A stretch of DNA of 28,576 bases. Source: CAYGZC01 sp964354225. Lineage in GTDB: Bacteria; Bacteroidota; Ignavibacteria; UBA10030; SZUA-254. The DNA is taken from contig CAYGZC010000082.1 in the NCBI GenBank assembly GCA_964354225.1, forward strand, positions 1 to 28,576, in the 5' to 3' direction. A program made the translations under genes and the position numbers. The notes beneath the pieces are model-generated. The model was given only the letters and a program-made list of their open reading frames with translations. It ran no database searches and was not told the DNA's origin. Of this stretch, positions 7,224 through 14,386 are shown piece after piece (position 1 is the first letter of the stretch; each line of letters starts with the position of its first letter).

Positions 7224-7694
7224 ATGGCATTAACAATTGGATCAAAAGCACCAGAATTTAAATTGTACGACGCTGATCGTAAAGAGCGATCACTGACCGA
7301 GTTTCTTGGTAAAAAAACCATCTTAGCATTTTATCCCGGAGCGTTCACAGGTGTATGCACAAAAGAATTTTGTGCTCTCCGCGATGCAATGGCGAATTTC
7401 AATAGTATGGACGCACAGGTAGTCGGTATCAGTGTGGATGGACCGTTCTCGAACAAAGGATTCGCCGATCACAACCGGATAACTTTTCCGCTCCTCAGCG
7501 ACCATACTCGTGAAGTTTGTGAAAAATATTGCGGCGTGCATGAAGATTTTGCGGGCGTAAAAGGTTATACTACATCGAAGCGAGCTGTGTTTATCCTTGA
7601 TAAAGGTGGAGTAGTAAAGTATGCATGGATTTCGGAAAATCCCGGTGTAGAACCTCCTTACGATGAAATCAATAAAGCATTGGCATTGTTCTAA
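7224..7694 (+). CDS. Peroxiredoxin (AhpE/BCP-like, thioredoxin-fold peroxidase)
   Basis: Cytoplasmic thiol peroxidase of 156 aa that reduces H2O2 or organic peroxides. The active site is FYPGAFTGVCTKEFC, with the peroxidatic cysteine at residue 45 in the Pro-x3-Thr-x2-Cys motif. A second Cys follows at 50 and two more at 99 and 103 (EVCEKYCGVH), giving several possible resolving residues. The later Arg of the active site is likely in TTSKRAVFILD. The PGAFTGVC loop is nearer AhpE or Prx5-like groups than classical BCP, so the subgroup is uncertain. A good AAAGGA ribosome site precedes the ATG. The catalase gene begins 24 bp after its stop, so the two are almost certainly one transcript. Confidence 0.92.
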   Translation: MALTIGSKAPEFKLYDADRKERSLTEFLGKKTILAFYPGAFTGVCTKEFCALRDAMANFNSMDAQVVGISVDGPFSNKGFADHNRITFPLLSDHTREVCEKYCGVHEDFAGVKGYTTSKRAVFILDKGGVVKYAWISENPGVEPPYDEINKALALF

Positions 7695-7718
7695 AATTTA
7701 ATATAAAGGAGTCAAACT

Positions 7719-9173
7719 ATGGAAAAGAAAAAGAAACTTACTCACATTTCTGGTGCGCCTGTCGTTGACAATCAAAATGTTATAACAGCAGGGAAAAAAG
7801 GACCCATGCTCTTACAAGATGTATGGTTCCTTGAAAAACTGGCACACTTTGACAGGGAAGTAATTCCTGAGCGAAGAATGCATGCGAAAGGTTCCGGTGC
7901 ATATGGAGCGTTCACAGTTACACATGATATTACCAAATACACAAAAGCAAAGATATTTTCTAAAATTGGGAAAAAGACAGATTTGTTTGTCAGATTTTCT
8001 ACAGTCGCAGGAGAACGTGGTGCAGCAGATGCGGAACGGGATATTCGAGGATTTGCTATAAAATTTTATACTGAAGAGGGCAACTGGGATTTAGTAGGAA
8101 ACAATACACCTGTATTTTTTCTAAAAGATCCTCTTAAATTCCCTGATTTAAATCATGCGGTAAAGAGAGATCCGAAAACAAATTTACGAAGCGCGAAAAA
8201 CAATTGGGATTTCTGGACATCTTTGCCAGAAGCTTTGCATCAAATTACCATCACAATGAGCGACAGGGGAATTCCTTTTTCATATAGACATATGCACGGT
8301 TTTGGCAGCCATACTTTCAGTATGATTAACGATAAAAATGAGCGGGTATGGGTTAAATTTCACCTTGAAACTCAACAGGGAATTAGAAATCTGACAGACC
8401 AAGAAGCCGAAGCGATAATTGCTAAAGATAGAGAAAGTCACCAAAGAGATTTATTTGAAAGCATTGAAAAAAAGGATTTTCCAAAATGGAAAATATTTAT
8501 TCAAGTAATGCCTGAAAAAGATGCTTCAAAAACTCCTTATAATCCTTTTGACCTTACGAAAGTATGGCCACATAAAGATTATCCACTTATAGAAGCAGGC
8601 ATAATGGAACTTAATCGCAATCCAGAAAATTACTTTGCCGAAGTAGAGCAGGCAGCTTTTAATCCGGCAAACATTGTTCCTGGCATTGGATTTTCTCCTG
8701 ATAAAATGCTCCAAGGACGTTTATTCTCATATGGTGATGCACAGAGATACAGGCTGGGTGTCAATCATCACTTAATTCCTGTTAATAAAGCACGATGTCC
8801 AGTCACTGGTTTTCATCGTGATGGTCAAATGAGAGTTGATGATAATTATGGTGCAACTTTGGGTTATGAACCTAATAGTTATGGTGAGTGGCAAGAACAA
8901 CCTGAGTTTAAAGAACCACAATTGAGTATTGAAGGTGCTGCAGACCATTGGAATCATAGAGCAGATACAGACTACTATTCACAGGCAGGAAATCTTTTCC
9001 GTCTGATGAACAAAGCCCAACAAGAGGTTCTCTTTGAAAATACAGCAAGAGCAATGGGTGATGCTCCAAAGGAAATAAAGATTAGACATATTGGAAATTG
9101 TCTAAAAGCTGATGAAGCATATGGAAAAGGAGTGGCTCGGGCACTTGGAATAAATGTTAGTGAAATAAAATAA
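7719..9173 (+). CDS. katA: Monofunctional heme catalase (small-subunit, clade 3 type)
   Basis: Dismutates hydrogen peroxide to water and oxygen. It has 484 aa, the size of small-subunit catalases, with no C-terminal flavodoxin-like domain. The distal-pocket His55 is in RRMHAKGSGAYG, the distal Asn is in VGNNTPVFF (about residue 128), and the proximal heme ligand Tyr338 is in RLFSYGDAQRYRLG. The NADPH-binding region, including FVRFSTVAGERGAADAERD and the HMHGFGSHTF stretch, is intact. A strong AAAGGAG ribosome site precedes the ATG. It lies directly behind the peroxiredoxin and ahead of BCP and 2-Cys peroxiredoxin. The gene is somewhat richer in A+T codons than bcp and ahpC, which could hint at a different origin, but I did not quantify this. 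Confidence 0.97.
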   Translation: MEKKKKLTHISGAPVVDNQNVITAGKKGPMLLQDVWFLEKLAHFDREVIPERRMHAKGSGAYGAFTVTHDITKYTKAKIFSKIGKKTDLFVRFSTVAGERGAADAERDIRGFAIKFYTEEGNWDLVGNNTPVFFLKDPLKFPDLNHAVKRDPKTNLRSAKNNWDFWTSLPEALHQITITMSDRGIPFSYRHMHGFGSHTFSMINDKNERVWVKFHLETQQGIRNLTDQEAEAIIAKDRESHQRDLFESIEKKDFPKWKIFIQVMPEKDASKTPYNPFDLTKVWPHKDYPLIEAGIMELNRNPENYFAEVEQAAFNPANIVPGIGFSPDKMLQGRLFSYGDAQRYRLGVNHHLIPVNKARCPVTGFHRDGQMRVDDNYGATLGYEPNSYGEWQEQPEFKEPQLSIEGAADHWNHRADTDYYSQAGNLFRLMNKAQQEVLFENTARAMGDAPKEIKIRHIGNCLKADEAYGKGVARALGINVSEIK

Positions 9174-9238
9174 AATTAATTCAACTTAGTTCGCTTCGCG
9201 GCGTCATTTTTACGCCGGTCGTTAATTATGAACAATCG

Positions 9239-9268
9239 ATTTTCAATTGATAATTAACTATTGAAAAT
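9239..9268. repeat. AT-rich inverted repeat between catalase and bcp
   Basis: ATTTTCAAT (9239-9247) pairs exactly with ATTGAAAAT (9260-9268) across 12 bases, with CGAT/ATCG extending it after a bulge. It lies 30 bp before bcp and could be a degenerate repeat or a regulatory site. No T-run follows, so it is a poor terminator. Confidence 0.45.
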
Positions 9269-9298
9269 TAATAATCGAATAAATAAATTGGTAAAATC

Positions 9299-9757
9299 AT
9301 GGCATCACTTCAAATAGGCGATAAAGCACCTGTATTCAAACTTGCCGCTACAAACGGCAAAGAAATATCTCTGAGCGATTTTACAGGGAAGAAAGTGATT
9401 CTTTATTTCTATCCGAAGGACGATACACCCGGATGTACGAAAGAAGCGTGTTATTTTCGCGATAATCTTGCACGCGTAAAGAAGAAAGACGCCGTAGTAT
9501 TCGGCATTAGTGCAGATGGAATGAAGTCGCATCAAAAGTTTACCGAGAAATACGATTTAAATTTCCCGCTGTTGAGCGATGAGTCGAAAGAAGTTCTCAA
9601 GGCATACGGCGTGTGGAAGAAAAAATCATTTATGGGAAAATCGTACATGGGTATCGAGCGAACGACATTCATCATTGACGAACAGGGAAAGATTATTCAT
9701 ATCTTTCCGAAAGTCAAAGTAGATGGTCATGTTGATGAGATACTAAAAGTTTTATAA
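9299..9757 (+). CDS. bcp: Thioredoxin-dependent thiol peroxidase BCP
   Basis: Bacterioferritin-comigratory-protein class peroxiredoxin of 152 aa, acting on hydroperoxides with thioredoxin as reductant. FYPKDDTPGCTKEACYFRD carries peroxidatic Cys46 and resolving Cys51, the CX4C arrangement of the alpha (atypical 2-Cys) subgroup. VFGISADGMKSHQKF, FPLLSDESKEVLKAYGVW and MGIERTTFIIDEQGKI are the usual family blocks, with the conserved Arg in IERTTF. It is the second of three thiol peroxidases in a 3.2-kb block, with catalase on one side and the 2-Cys peroxiredoxin 30 bp after it. No strong ribosome site is obvious, only TAAAATC before the ATG. Confidence 0.96.
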   Translation: MASLQIGDKAPVFKLAATNGKEISLSDFTGKKVILYFYPKDDTPGCTKEACYFRDNLARVKKKDAVVFGISADGMKSHQKFTEKYDLNFPLLSDESKEVLKAYGVWKKKSFMGKSYMGIERTTFIIDEQGKIIHIFPKVKVDGHVDEILKVL

Positions 9758-9787
9758 TAAATCGATAACAATCACAAAGGAATATCA

Positions 9788-10393
9788 ATGGATGATACAC
9801 GATTATACATACGGGATAATGTTCCCAATTTTAAACTAGAGACTTTTAATCCAAACAGAAACGATTTTTCTGAAATAACTTTGGAATCGATCAAGAAAAA
9901 GAAAAAGTGGACGGTACTGTTTTTCTATCCGGCAGATTTCACATTTGTATGTCCGACTGAATTGGCTGACCTGGCAGATATTCATAAAACACTCAAAGAA
10001 CTCGGTGTAGAAATTATCTCTGTAAGCACAGATACTAAACATACACATTTTGGATGGATACAAGCTGAACAACTTTTGAAGAACGTGGAATATCAGATGG
10101 GTGCCGACCCAACAGGAAAGGTCTCAAGAATGTTCGGTGTTTATGATGAGCAGAGCGGTTTGGCATTTCGCGGCACTTTCATGATAAATCCTGATGGAGT
10201 ACTTGTAAGTTCGGAGATTAATTATAACGACGTTGGGCGTAATGCTGACGAATTGCTTCGCAAGATAAAAGCAAATGTCTATCTTGCAAAACATCCGAAC
10301 GAGGCGTGCCCCGCAAAATGGGAAGAGGGTGATAAAACTCTCAAACCCGGTGCGAAACTCGTTGGTAAAGTTTATCAAGCATTGAAAAAATAA
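9788..10393 (+). CDS. Typical 2-Cys peroxiredoxin (AhpC/Prx1 class)
   Basis: Homodimeric peroxidase of 201 aa. FFYPADFTFVCPTELADL carries the peroxidatic Cys55, and the resolving Cys174 is in NEACPAKWEEG, matching the VCPA-W motif of the Prx1/AhpC family. The end, TLKPGAKLVGKVYQALKK, reaches past the resolving region without a classical YF tail, which suggests resistance to over-oxidation. An AAAGGA ribosome site precedes the ATG. No ahpF partner is present, so the reductant is probably thioredoxin or another system. The pterin synthase gene starts at the base after its TAA stop, so peroxide defence and pterin synthesis share a transcript. Confidence 0.95.
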   Translation: MDDTRLYIRDNVPNFKLETFNPNRNDFSEITLESIKKKKKWTVLFFYPADFTFVCPTELADLADIHKTLKELGVEIISVSTDTKHTHFGWIQAEQLLKNVEYQMGADPTGKVSRMFGVYDEQSGLAFRGTFMINPDGVLVSSEINYNDVGRNADELLRKIKANVYLAKHPNEACPAKWEEGDKTLKPGAKLVGKVYQALKK

Positions 10394-10801
10394 ATGATTT
10401 ACCTGACAAGAAAAGAGCATTTCTGCGCTTCACATGTTTTGTCGAATCCGAAGTTCTCCGAAAAGGAGAACTTCGAGATTTACGGCAAGTGTGCATATCC
10501 GCATGGTCACGGACACAACTACGAAATCGAAGTTACTGTTGCCGGTGAGCCCGATAAAGATACCGGAATGATACTTGACCTGAAAAAACTTTCTGAGATC
10601 ATCGAAAGAGAAATTATCGATAAGGTGGATCATAAACATCTTAACATTGATGTAGATTTCTTAAAAGGTATTTTACCGACGGCGGAGAACCTCGCTATAG
10701 AATTCTGGAAAATTTTAAAACCCAAAATCGAAGCAGGAAAATTGTACTCGGTCAAAATATCTGAAACGACAAACAATTTTGCTGAGTTTAGAGGTGAATG
10801 A
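10394..10801 (+). CDS. 6-pyruvoyl-tetrahydropterin synthase (PTPS/QueD family)
   Basis: Acts on 7,8-dihydroneopterin triphosphate, the product of GTP cyclohydrolase I. It has 135 aa. Zinc ligands His14, His39 and His41, catalytic Cys33 in GKCAYPHGHGHNYE, Asp79-His80 in VDHKHLN and Glu124 in ISETTNN are all present. From memory of rat PTPS (His23, Cys42, His48, His50, Asp88, His89, Glu133), each residue is offset by exactly nine. The text also resembles eukaryotic PTPS (GMILDLKKL, PTAENLAIEFW) more than E. coli QueD. I therefore favour true PTPS over 6-carboxy-tetrahydropterin synthase. It abuts the peroxiredoxin stop, and its own TGA overlaps the folE ATG (ATGA), indicating translational coupling. 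No queC, queE or queF is nearby. Confidence 0.92.
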   Translation: MIYLTRKEHFCASHVLSNPKFSEKENFEIYGKCAYPHGHGHNYEIEVTVAGEPDKDTGMILDLKKLSEIIEREIIDKVDHKHLNIDVDFLKGILPTAENLAIEFWKILKPKIEAGKLYSVKISETTNNFAEFRGE

Positions 10802-11376
10802 TGGAAAATAAAAATAACAAGAAGCTTGAAGAAGCAGTAAAGACTATCTTGACTCTGATTGGGGAAAATCCAAAAAGAGAAGGATTGATTCGGACACCGC
10901 ATCGCGTTGCCAAGGCATGGGAGTATTTCACAAGCGGTTACGAGCAGGATATTAAAAAAGTCCTGAACAGCGCCGTGTTCAAAGAGAAGTACGACGAGAT
11001 GGTGATTGTGAAAGACATAGATTTCTTTTCGATGTGTGAACATCACCTCTTGCCGTTCTATGGTAAAACTCATGTTGCTTATATTCCAAACGGTAAGATT
11101 ATTGGCTTAAGCAAAATACCCCGATTAGTGGAAGTATTCAGCCGCCGGCTTCAGGTGCAGGAGAGAATGACACAGCAAATTGCCGATACACTTTTCCAAA
11201 CGCTTGAACCTGACGGTGTTGCTGTAGTGATCGAGGCACGGCACTTATGTATGATGATGCGCGGAGTTGAGAAACAAAATTCGGTTGCAACCACAAGCGC
11301 TATGCTCGGCTCGTTCCGCGATGATGAAAGAACTCGGAATGAATTCCTCAAACTCATCAACAGTAAATTGACATAA
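10798..11376 (+). CDS. folE: GTP cyclohydrolase I
   Basis: Converts GTP to 7,8-dihydroneopterin triphosphate, the first step to folate and biopterins. It has 192 aa, type IA. Zinc ligands are Cys80 and a following His in FSMCEHHLLPFYGK, and Cys151 in EARHLCMMMRG. IIGLSKIPRLVEVFSRRLQVQERMT, SVATTSAMLGSF and FLKLI are intact. The ATG overlaps the PTPS stop by four bases, so the two enzymes of consecutive steps are made together. A 9-bp hairpin begins right at its TAA. A second in-frame ATG at 10801 is equally possible and changes only one residue. Confidence 0.97.
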   Translation: MMENKNNKKLEEAVKTILTLIGENPKREGLIRTPHRVAKAWEYFTSGYEQDIKKVLNSAVFKEKYDEMVIVKDIDFFSMCEHHLLPFYGKTHVAYIPNGKIIGLSKIPRLVEVFSRRLQVQERMTQQIADTLFQTLEPDGVAVVIEARHLCMMMRGVEKQNSVATTSAMLGSFRDDERTRNEFLKLINSKLT

Positions 11377-11397
11377 GGAAACTTCTGAGAAGTTTCC
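11377..11397. terminator. Hairpin directly after folE
   Basis: GGAAACTTC / GAAGTTTCC forms a 9-bp stem with a TGA loop, beginning at the base after the folE stop. No good T-run follows (ATTAAT), so termination may be weak; a repeat remnant is the alternative. Confidence 0.4.
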
Positions 11398-11401
11398 ATT
11401 A

Positions 11402-11491
11402 ATGTCACCCTGAGTCCCGCTTTGAGCGGGACGAAGGGTCTGAGACGGAAAAAAGATGTTTCTCCCGCTTTCAGCGAGATCAACATGACAT
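11402..11491. repeat. Palindromic intergenic repeat between folE and the SDR gene
   Basis: A 90-bp element with inverted ends ATGTCA (11402-11407) and TGACAT (11486-11491). Inside is a perfect hairpin GTCCCGCT-TTG-AGCGGGAC framed by CCCT and AGGG, and a second CTCCCGCT...AGCGAGA pairing. It resembles the CCCTGAGTCCCGC-type repeats scattered through many bacterial genomes (recalled, not searched). Confidence 0.6.
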
Positions 11492-11518
11492 TTAATAATA
11501 ATTCAGCAGTGTCTTAAT

Positions 11519-12259
11519 ATGAAGAAAAAAAGGGAAGAGATAATTATCCATCGCCCTGTCGTCTGGGTAACGGGTGCATCACGTGGGATAGGGAGGGAGA
11601 TCGCAAAGCAATTTGCATTTTTAGGATGCGAGGTTTGCCTTTCAAGCAGAAACCGAAAAAGGTTAGAAGCCACAGCGAAGGAGATTATTAAATTAGGAGG
11701 GAGGGCACATGTATTTCCTCTTGATGTAACAAATAAGAAATCTATTCCATATGTTGTAAAACAAATCTGGAAGAAAGTCGGACAGGTGGATGTTCTCATC
11801 AACAATGCCGGGATAACGGTATTCAAAACTTTTATCGATACTACGTTAGGTGAGTTTAAAAATATTATTCAAACAAATCTGAATGGTCCGATAGAATGTA
11901 TTAAAGCAGTACTTCCCGGGATGATTAAGAGAGAAGATGGATGGATAATTAACATCGTTTCGGATGCCGTAATAAAAACAATCGAGGGGTCCTCAGCTTA
12001 CACTGCCTCGAAGTCGGGATTACTTGCACTTGGAAAAATTTTGCGCGAAGAGGTGCGCCAATTTAATATAAAAGTAGTTAATGTTTTACCGGGTGCCGCT
12101 TCAACCGACATCTGGCATCCAAAAGTGCGCAAGAAATATTCCTATCGTATGATGAAAGCGAAAAGCGTTGCCGAGGCAATTCTCTCGGTTTACCAGATGC
12201 CCGATGATGTAGTTGTTGATGAAATTGTTGTGAGGCCTGTGTTGGGGGATTTGAACTAA
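11519..12259 (+). CDS. Short-chain dehydrogenase/reductase (possible sepiapterin-reductase-like step)
   Basis: Classical SDR of 246 aa using NAD(P)H. TGASRGIG is at 18-25, NNAG at 95-98, and the catalytic Ser148, Tyr161 and Lys165 lie in NIVSDA and SSAYTASKSG. SRNRKR after beta-2, with basic residues, points to NADPH. The closest general match by eye is the FabG/3-oxoacyl reductase-like group, which includes many unrelated activities. It follows PTPS and folE on the same strand but after a 142-bp gap holding a hairpin and a repeat, so it may have its own promoter. In biopterin-making organisms the step after PTPS is carried out by an SDR (sepiapterin reductase), which makes that a reasonable but unproven guess. 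No clear ribosome site is seen before ATG 11519. Confidence 0.85.
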   Translation: MKKKREEIIIHRPVVWVTGASRGIGREIAKQFAFLGCEVCLSSRNRKRLEATAKEIIKLGGRAHVFPLDVTNKKSIPYVVKQIWKKVGQVDVLINNAGITVFKTFIDTTLGEFKNIIQTNLNGPIECIKAVLPGMIKREDGWIINIVSDAVIKTIEGSSAYTASKSGLLALGKILREEVRQFNIKVVNVLPGAASTDIWHPKVRKKYSYRMMKAKSVAEAILSVYQMPDDVVVDEIVVRPVLGDLN

Positions 12260-12316
12260 GGTCAGGATTGGTTTATCTAATCAGATTGTAATAATTTCAA
12301 TTTATTTTTTTTGTCT

Positions 12317-12913
12317 TTACTGCCTCGCGAAATCCACGAGTGATTGATATTCGTTTTCATCGGCTTTACGAAGAGCTTTCAGATACGCCGACCTTGCGGC
12401 ACCTTGTGCCGTCAAATTGATACTCCCCCATGAAAAATGTGACCGACCAAATCCATGGCTTACGAAAATATCTACAATGAGGCGGGAATGTCTTCCGTTC
12501 CCGTTTGAGAATGGATGAATCGTAACAATCCGGTGGCTGAATCTCACCCCGATCTCATCCCCGGCAAACACTTTATTATCGATCCAGTATCGGCAATCAT
12601 CTAACAGCTTCTTTATTTCGGTGCGAATTTGATTTTTGTCTACCCCAAGATTTTTATTCGATGTTCGGAATTGTCCTGCCCATTTCCAAATATCCTCAAA
12701 CATCTTTTTGTGTAGCTCCCTCACAAACTCCTCGGTGAGGATCTGCTGGGAACCGATTTTTCTTTTCCTTGTCCATTCTATAGCTCTCTCCACTCCAAGC
12801 TGTTCAAATTCGTCAAGCTCTCCCCGTGTCGTAATCGTCGGTACGAGTAAACCTTCTTTCTCATCTTCATCAATTGGAGTTTGACCGTTCGTGTAATCGA
12901 GATCTAATCCCAT
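12317..12913 (-). CDS. Mobile mystery protein B, Fic/DOC-family enzyme
   Basis: Fic-domain protein of 198 aa; the family usually transfers AMP (or another phosphate group) to a target protein. YTNGQTPIDEDEKEGLLVPTITTRGELDEFEQ at the N-terminus and WKWAGQFRTSNKNLGVDK are what I recall of the mobile mystery protein B family. The active-site loop is HPFSNGNGRHSR (133-144), with catalytic His133. Position five, usually Asp or Glu for Mg2+, is Asn137. No clear (S/T)xxxE(G/N) inhibitory motif is visible, so control may come from its partner. Its ATG lies 10 bp inside the end of the upstream HTH gene, so the two are translated as a unit. A toxin-like or target-modifying role with the HTH protein as regulator is inferred from this layout. 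Confidence 0.9.
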   Translation of the reverse strand: MGLDLDYTNGQTPIDEDEKEGLLVPTITTRGELDEFEQLGVERAIEWTRKRKIGSQQILTEEFVRELHKKMFEDIWKWAGQFRTSNKNLGVDKNQIRTEIKKLLDDCRYWIDNKVFAGDEIGVRFSHRIVTIHPFSNGNGRHSRLIVDIFVSHGFGRSHFSWGSINLTAQGAARSAYLKALRKADENEYQSLVDFARQ

Positions 12914-13371
12914 AAATATTTCGGCATTTCACGCTTAATTTTTTCGGCTCTATCTCTGATGGCTTTTTCAAGTCTCTCTTCCGTGTTCTTTTGTTCTTCA
13001 AGACCCATGGAATGAGATGTCCTGAGTACGATATCGCGTGCAACCTGAAGTGAGCGCTTTTCAATCATACTCCGGATTGTACCATCTTTTGGGATAAATG
13101 CATATACAAAATTCATATTTAAAACCTCAGCGGCAGCTCTCAGTTTTCCGATTGATATTGTTTCGTCTCTTTCACGAATCTCTAGTTGGTTGATATTTTG
13201 TGGGGATACTTTCAGCCGCCTGCTAAGTTGTTTTAGCGACATATTAAGAACCTTCCGAATAGTGTTGATCCAACCGCTTTGAGGAACGATTAAATCTGAG
13301 GAGATATTTTTTAACTTATTATATTTTTTATCGAGGTGATCAATCATCAAATTTTGTTTTTCGGTATTCAT
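12904..13371 (-). CDS. Mobile mystery protein A, HTH (Xre-like) regulator
   Basis: A 155-aa DNA-binding protein always paired with mobile mystery protein B. I chose ATG 13371 because GGAGTC lies at the right distance upstream; an in-frame start at 13425 would put 18 unusual residues in front and overlap the promoter. The helix-turn-helix runs from about 34 to 88 (GWINTIRKVLNMSLKQLSRRLKVSPQNINQLE), and the C-terminal half is a charged helix (RLEKAIRDRAEKIKREMPKYLWD). It overlaps the Fic gene by 10 bp. A 9-bp inverted repeat over its -35 region, with a third half site further up, suggests it represses its own operon. An antitoxin-like role is plausible but not shown. Confidence 0.9.
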   Translation of the reverse strand: MNTEKQNLMIDHLDKKYNKLKNISSDLIVPQSGWINTIRKVLNMSLKQLSRRLKVSPQNINQLEIRERDETISIGKLRAAAEVLNMNFVYAFIPKDGTIRSMIEKRSLQVARDIVLRTSHSMGLEEQKNTEERLEKAIRDRAEKIKREMPKYLWD

Positions 13372-13396
13372 AAAAGACTCCAATCTTGAATGAATA

Positions 13397-13425
13397 AATA
13401 TAAAGCTATATCTTGATAATTCCAA
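13397..13425 (-). promoter_or_regulatory. Predicted sigma-70 promoter of the mobile mystery A/B operon
   Basis: On the minus strand TTGGAA (13420-13425) is followed after exactly 17 bp by TATATT (13397-13402). Transcription would start near 13390, about 19 bases before the ATG at 13371. Confidence 0.55.
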
Positions 13426-13455
13426 ATTATTATCAAGCTATGAGTTGATAATAAT
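13412..13455. promoter_or_regulatory. Putative autoregulatory operator (inverted repeat plus third half site)
   Basis: CTTGATAAT (13412-13420) and ATTATCAAG (13429-13437) form a perfect 9-bp inverted repeat with an 8-bp spacer that covers the -35 box. TTGATAAT recurs at 13445-13452, 32 bp (about three helical turns) from the first half site and in the same direction. The position fits binding by the HTH protein encoded just downstream. Confidence 0.55.
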
Positions 13456-13768
13456 GTCCAGTAAATCAATTTATTGGTTGATTATTTCACCCTTTTTTAC
13501 ATTTTCGCTATTTTTAGGTATAAATCTTTATTCGAACCTAGATACAAAGGCATAGCCCACTTAGTTACATCCGTTAGGTGAAGCTTGATAACTATGCAAA
13601 TCGGGGGATAATGTTTCTCGCGTGCTTTATACTTGTAAGTTACGGAATGATGTTTTTTGATAGAGGAGAGATTTCCGTTATTAAAAGACTTAGGAAGAAC
13701 AGGGAAGAAAAAAACGTTAGTGAAATCCTGAAGATACCCAGTTGACGAGGCGTGGGGCGTGTCCTTCG
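13456..13768. other. Stretch with no convincing gene
   Basis: Between the mobile mystery promoter and the methyltransferase I find no convincing coding region. A 93-codon minus-strand frame (GTG at 13778 to 13497) overlaps the methyltransferase end by 10 bp. It has no ribosome site and an irregular composition, and I recognise nothing in it. The plus strand is full of stops. It may be decayed sequence at an insertion boundary. Confidence 0.4.
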
Positions 13769-14260
13769 TTAGAACCACACCTGTTCGCGGTATGCCCTGT
13801 AAGCATCGCCGAATTTTTTTTCAAGGACACGGTTCTCCCTGCGAACACGCCAAATCACAAAAATGAGTGCAAAAACAAAGAACCCATAGGCGATGACATC
13901 ACGTGTAACCATTGCTAATCCCAGAAACAGAAGTATTTGGAAGACATACATCGGGTGACGGATCTTTGCATATAATCCATTTGTCACGAGTTCTTTTGCC
14001 TGCGCGGTCACCGCGAAAGAATTCCCGAGTTGATGAAATGCGATAAGCAAAAGCACAAAAGACGGGATAATTAGAGCTATGCCGATGTACGTCATTAGGT
14101 CGTGCGGAAACTTTGACAACAAACGCATGATGATCCAAGGTAGGAGCACGAACGTGAGCAGTATGAAAATGAGGACGCGATTAACTGTTTTTGATTTTAT
14201 CCGGATATAACACTCGCTTTCATTAACGTAAACTAATGCTGCATTACGTTGCAGTAGCAA
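13769..14260 (-). CDS. Isoprenylcysteine carboxyl methyltransferase-like membrane protein
   Basis: Small integral membrane methyltransferase-like protein of the ICMT/phospholipid methyltransferase fold. It has several hydrophobic segments (RVLIFILLTFVLLPWIIM, YIGIALIIPSFVLLLIAF, FQILLFLGLAMVT, AYGFFVFALIFVIW). The family signature is LVTNGLYAKIRHPMYVFQILLFLG, and RRENRVLEKKFGDAYRAYREQV contains the Glu that helps bind S-adenosylmethionine. Substrates of bacterial members are mostly unknown. The start is uncertain: the only usual codon upstream of TM1 is TTG 14260, which lies inside a perfect 8-bp hairpin (14245-14264), and the first 25 residues do not look like the family. The 5' end may have been replaced during a rearrangement. 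The nearest upstream gene ends 126 bp away on the same strand. Confidence 0.8.
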   Translation of the reverse strand: MLLQRNAALVYVNESECYIRIKSKTVNRVLIFILLTFVLLPWIIMRLLSKFPHDLMTYIGIALIIPSFVLLLIAFHQLGNSFAVTAQAKELVTNGLYAKIRHPMYVFQILLFLGLAMVTRDVIAYGFFVFALIFVIWRVRRENRVLEKKFGDAYRAYREQVWF

Positions 14261-14264
14261 CGTA
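14245..14264. repeat. Perfect hairpin over the methyltransferase start
   Basis: TACGTTGC (14245-14252) and GCAACGTA (14257-14264) form an 8-bp stem with loop AGTA. The candidate TTG start codon at 14260 lies within it. It could control translation or mark a junction. Confidence 0.6.
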
Positions 14265-14386
14265 GTGTGCCGCCAAGCTATAAACGATCAACTTCCTGTG
14301 AAGGTGGTACATTGAGCGACAAATATAATTTCTGTTTATCATAAATGGAGCGTTTTAGCTACTGCTGTGAGCCATTGTGTAAAGCA

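Noticed and set aside
9188..9220. CGGCGT...ACGCCG hairpin after catalase as a terminator
   Set aside because: The stem is only six pairs and is not followed by a T-run on either strand.
13497..13778. 93-codon minus-strand frame after the methyltransferase
   Set aside because: GTG start without ribosome site, 10-bp overlap, irregular composition and no recognisable motif. Reported only as a gene-free stretch.
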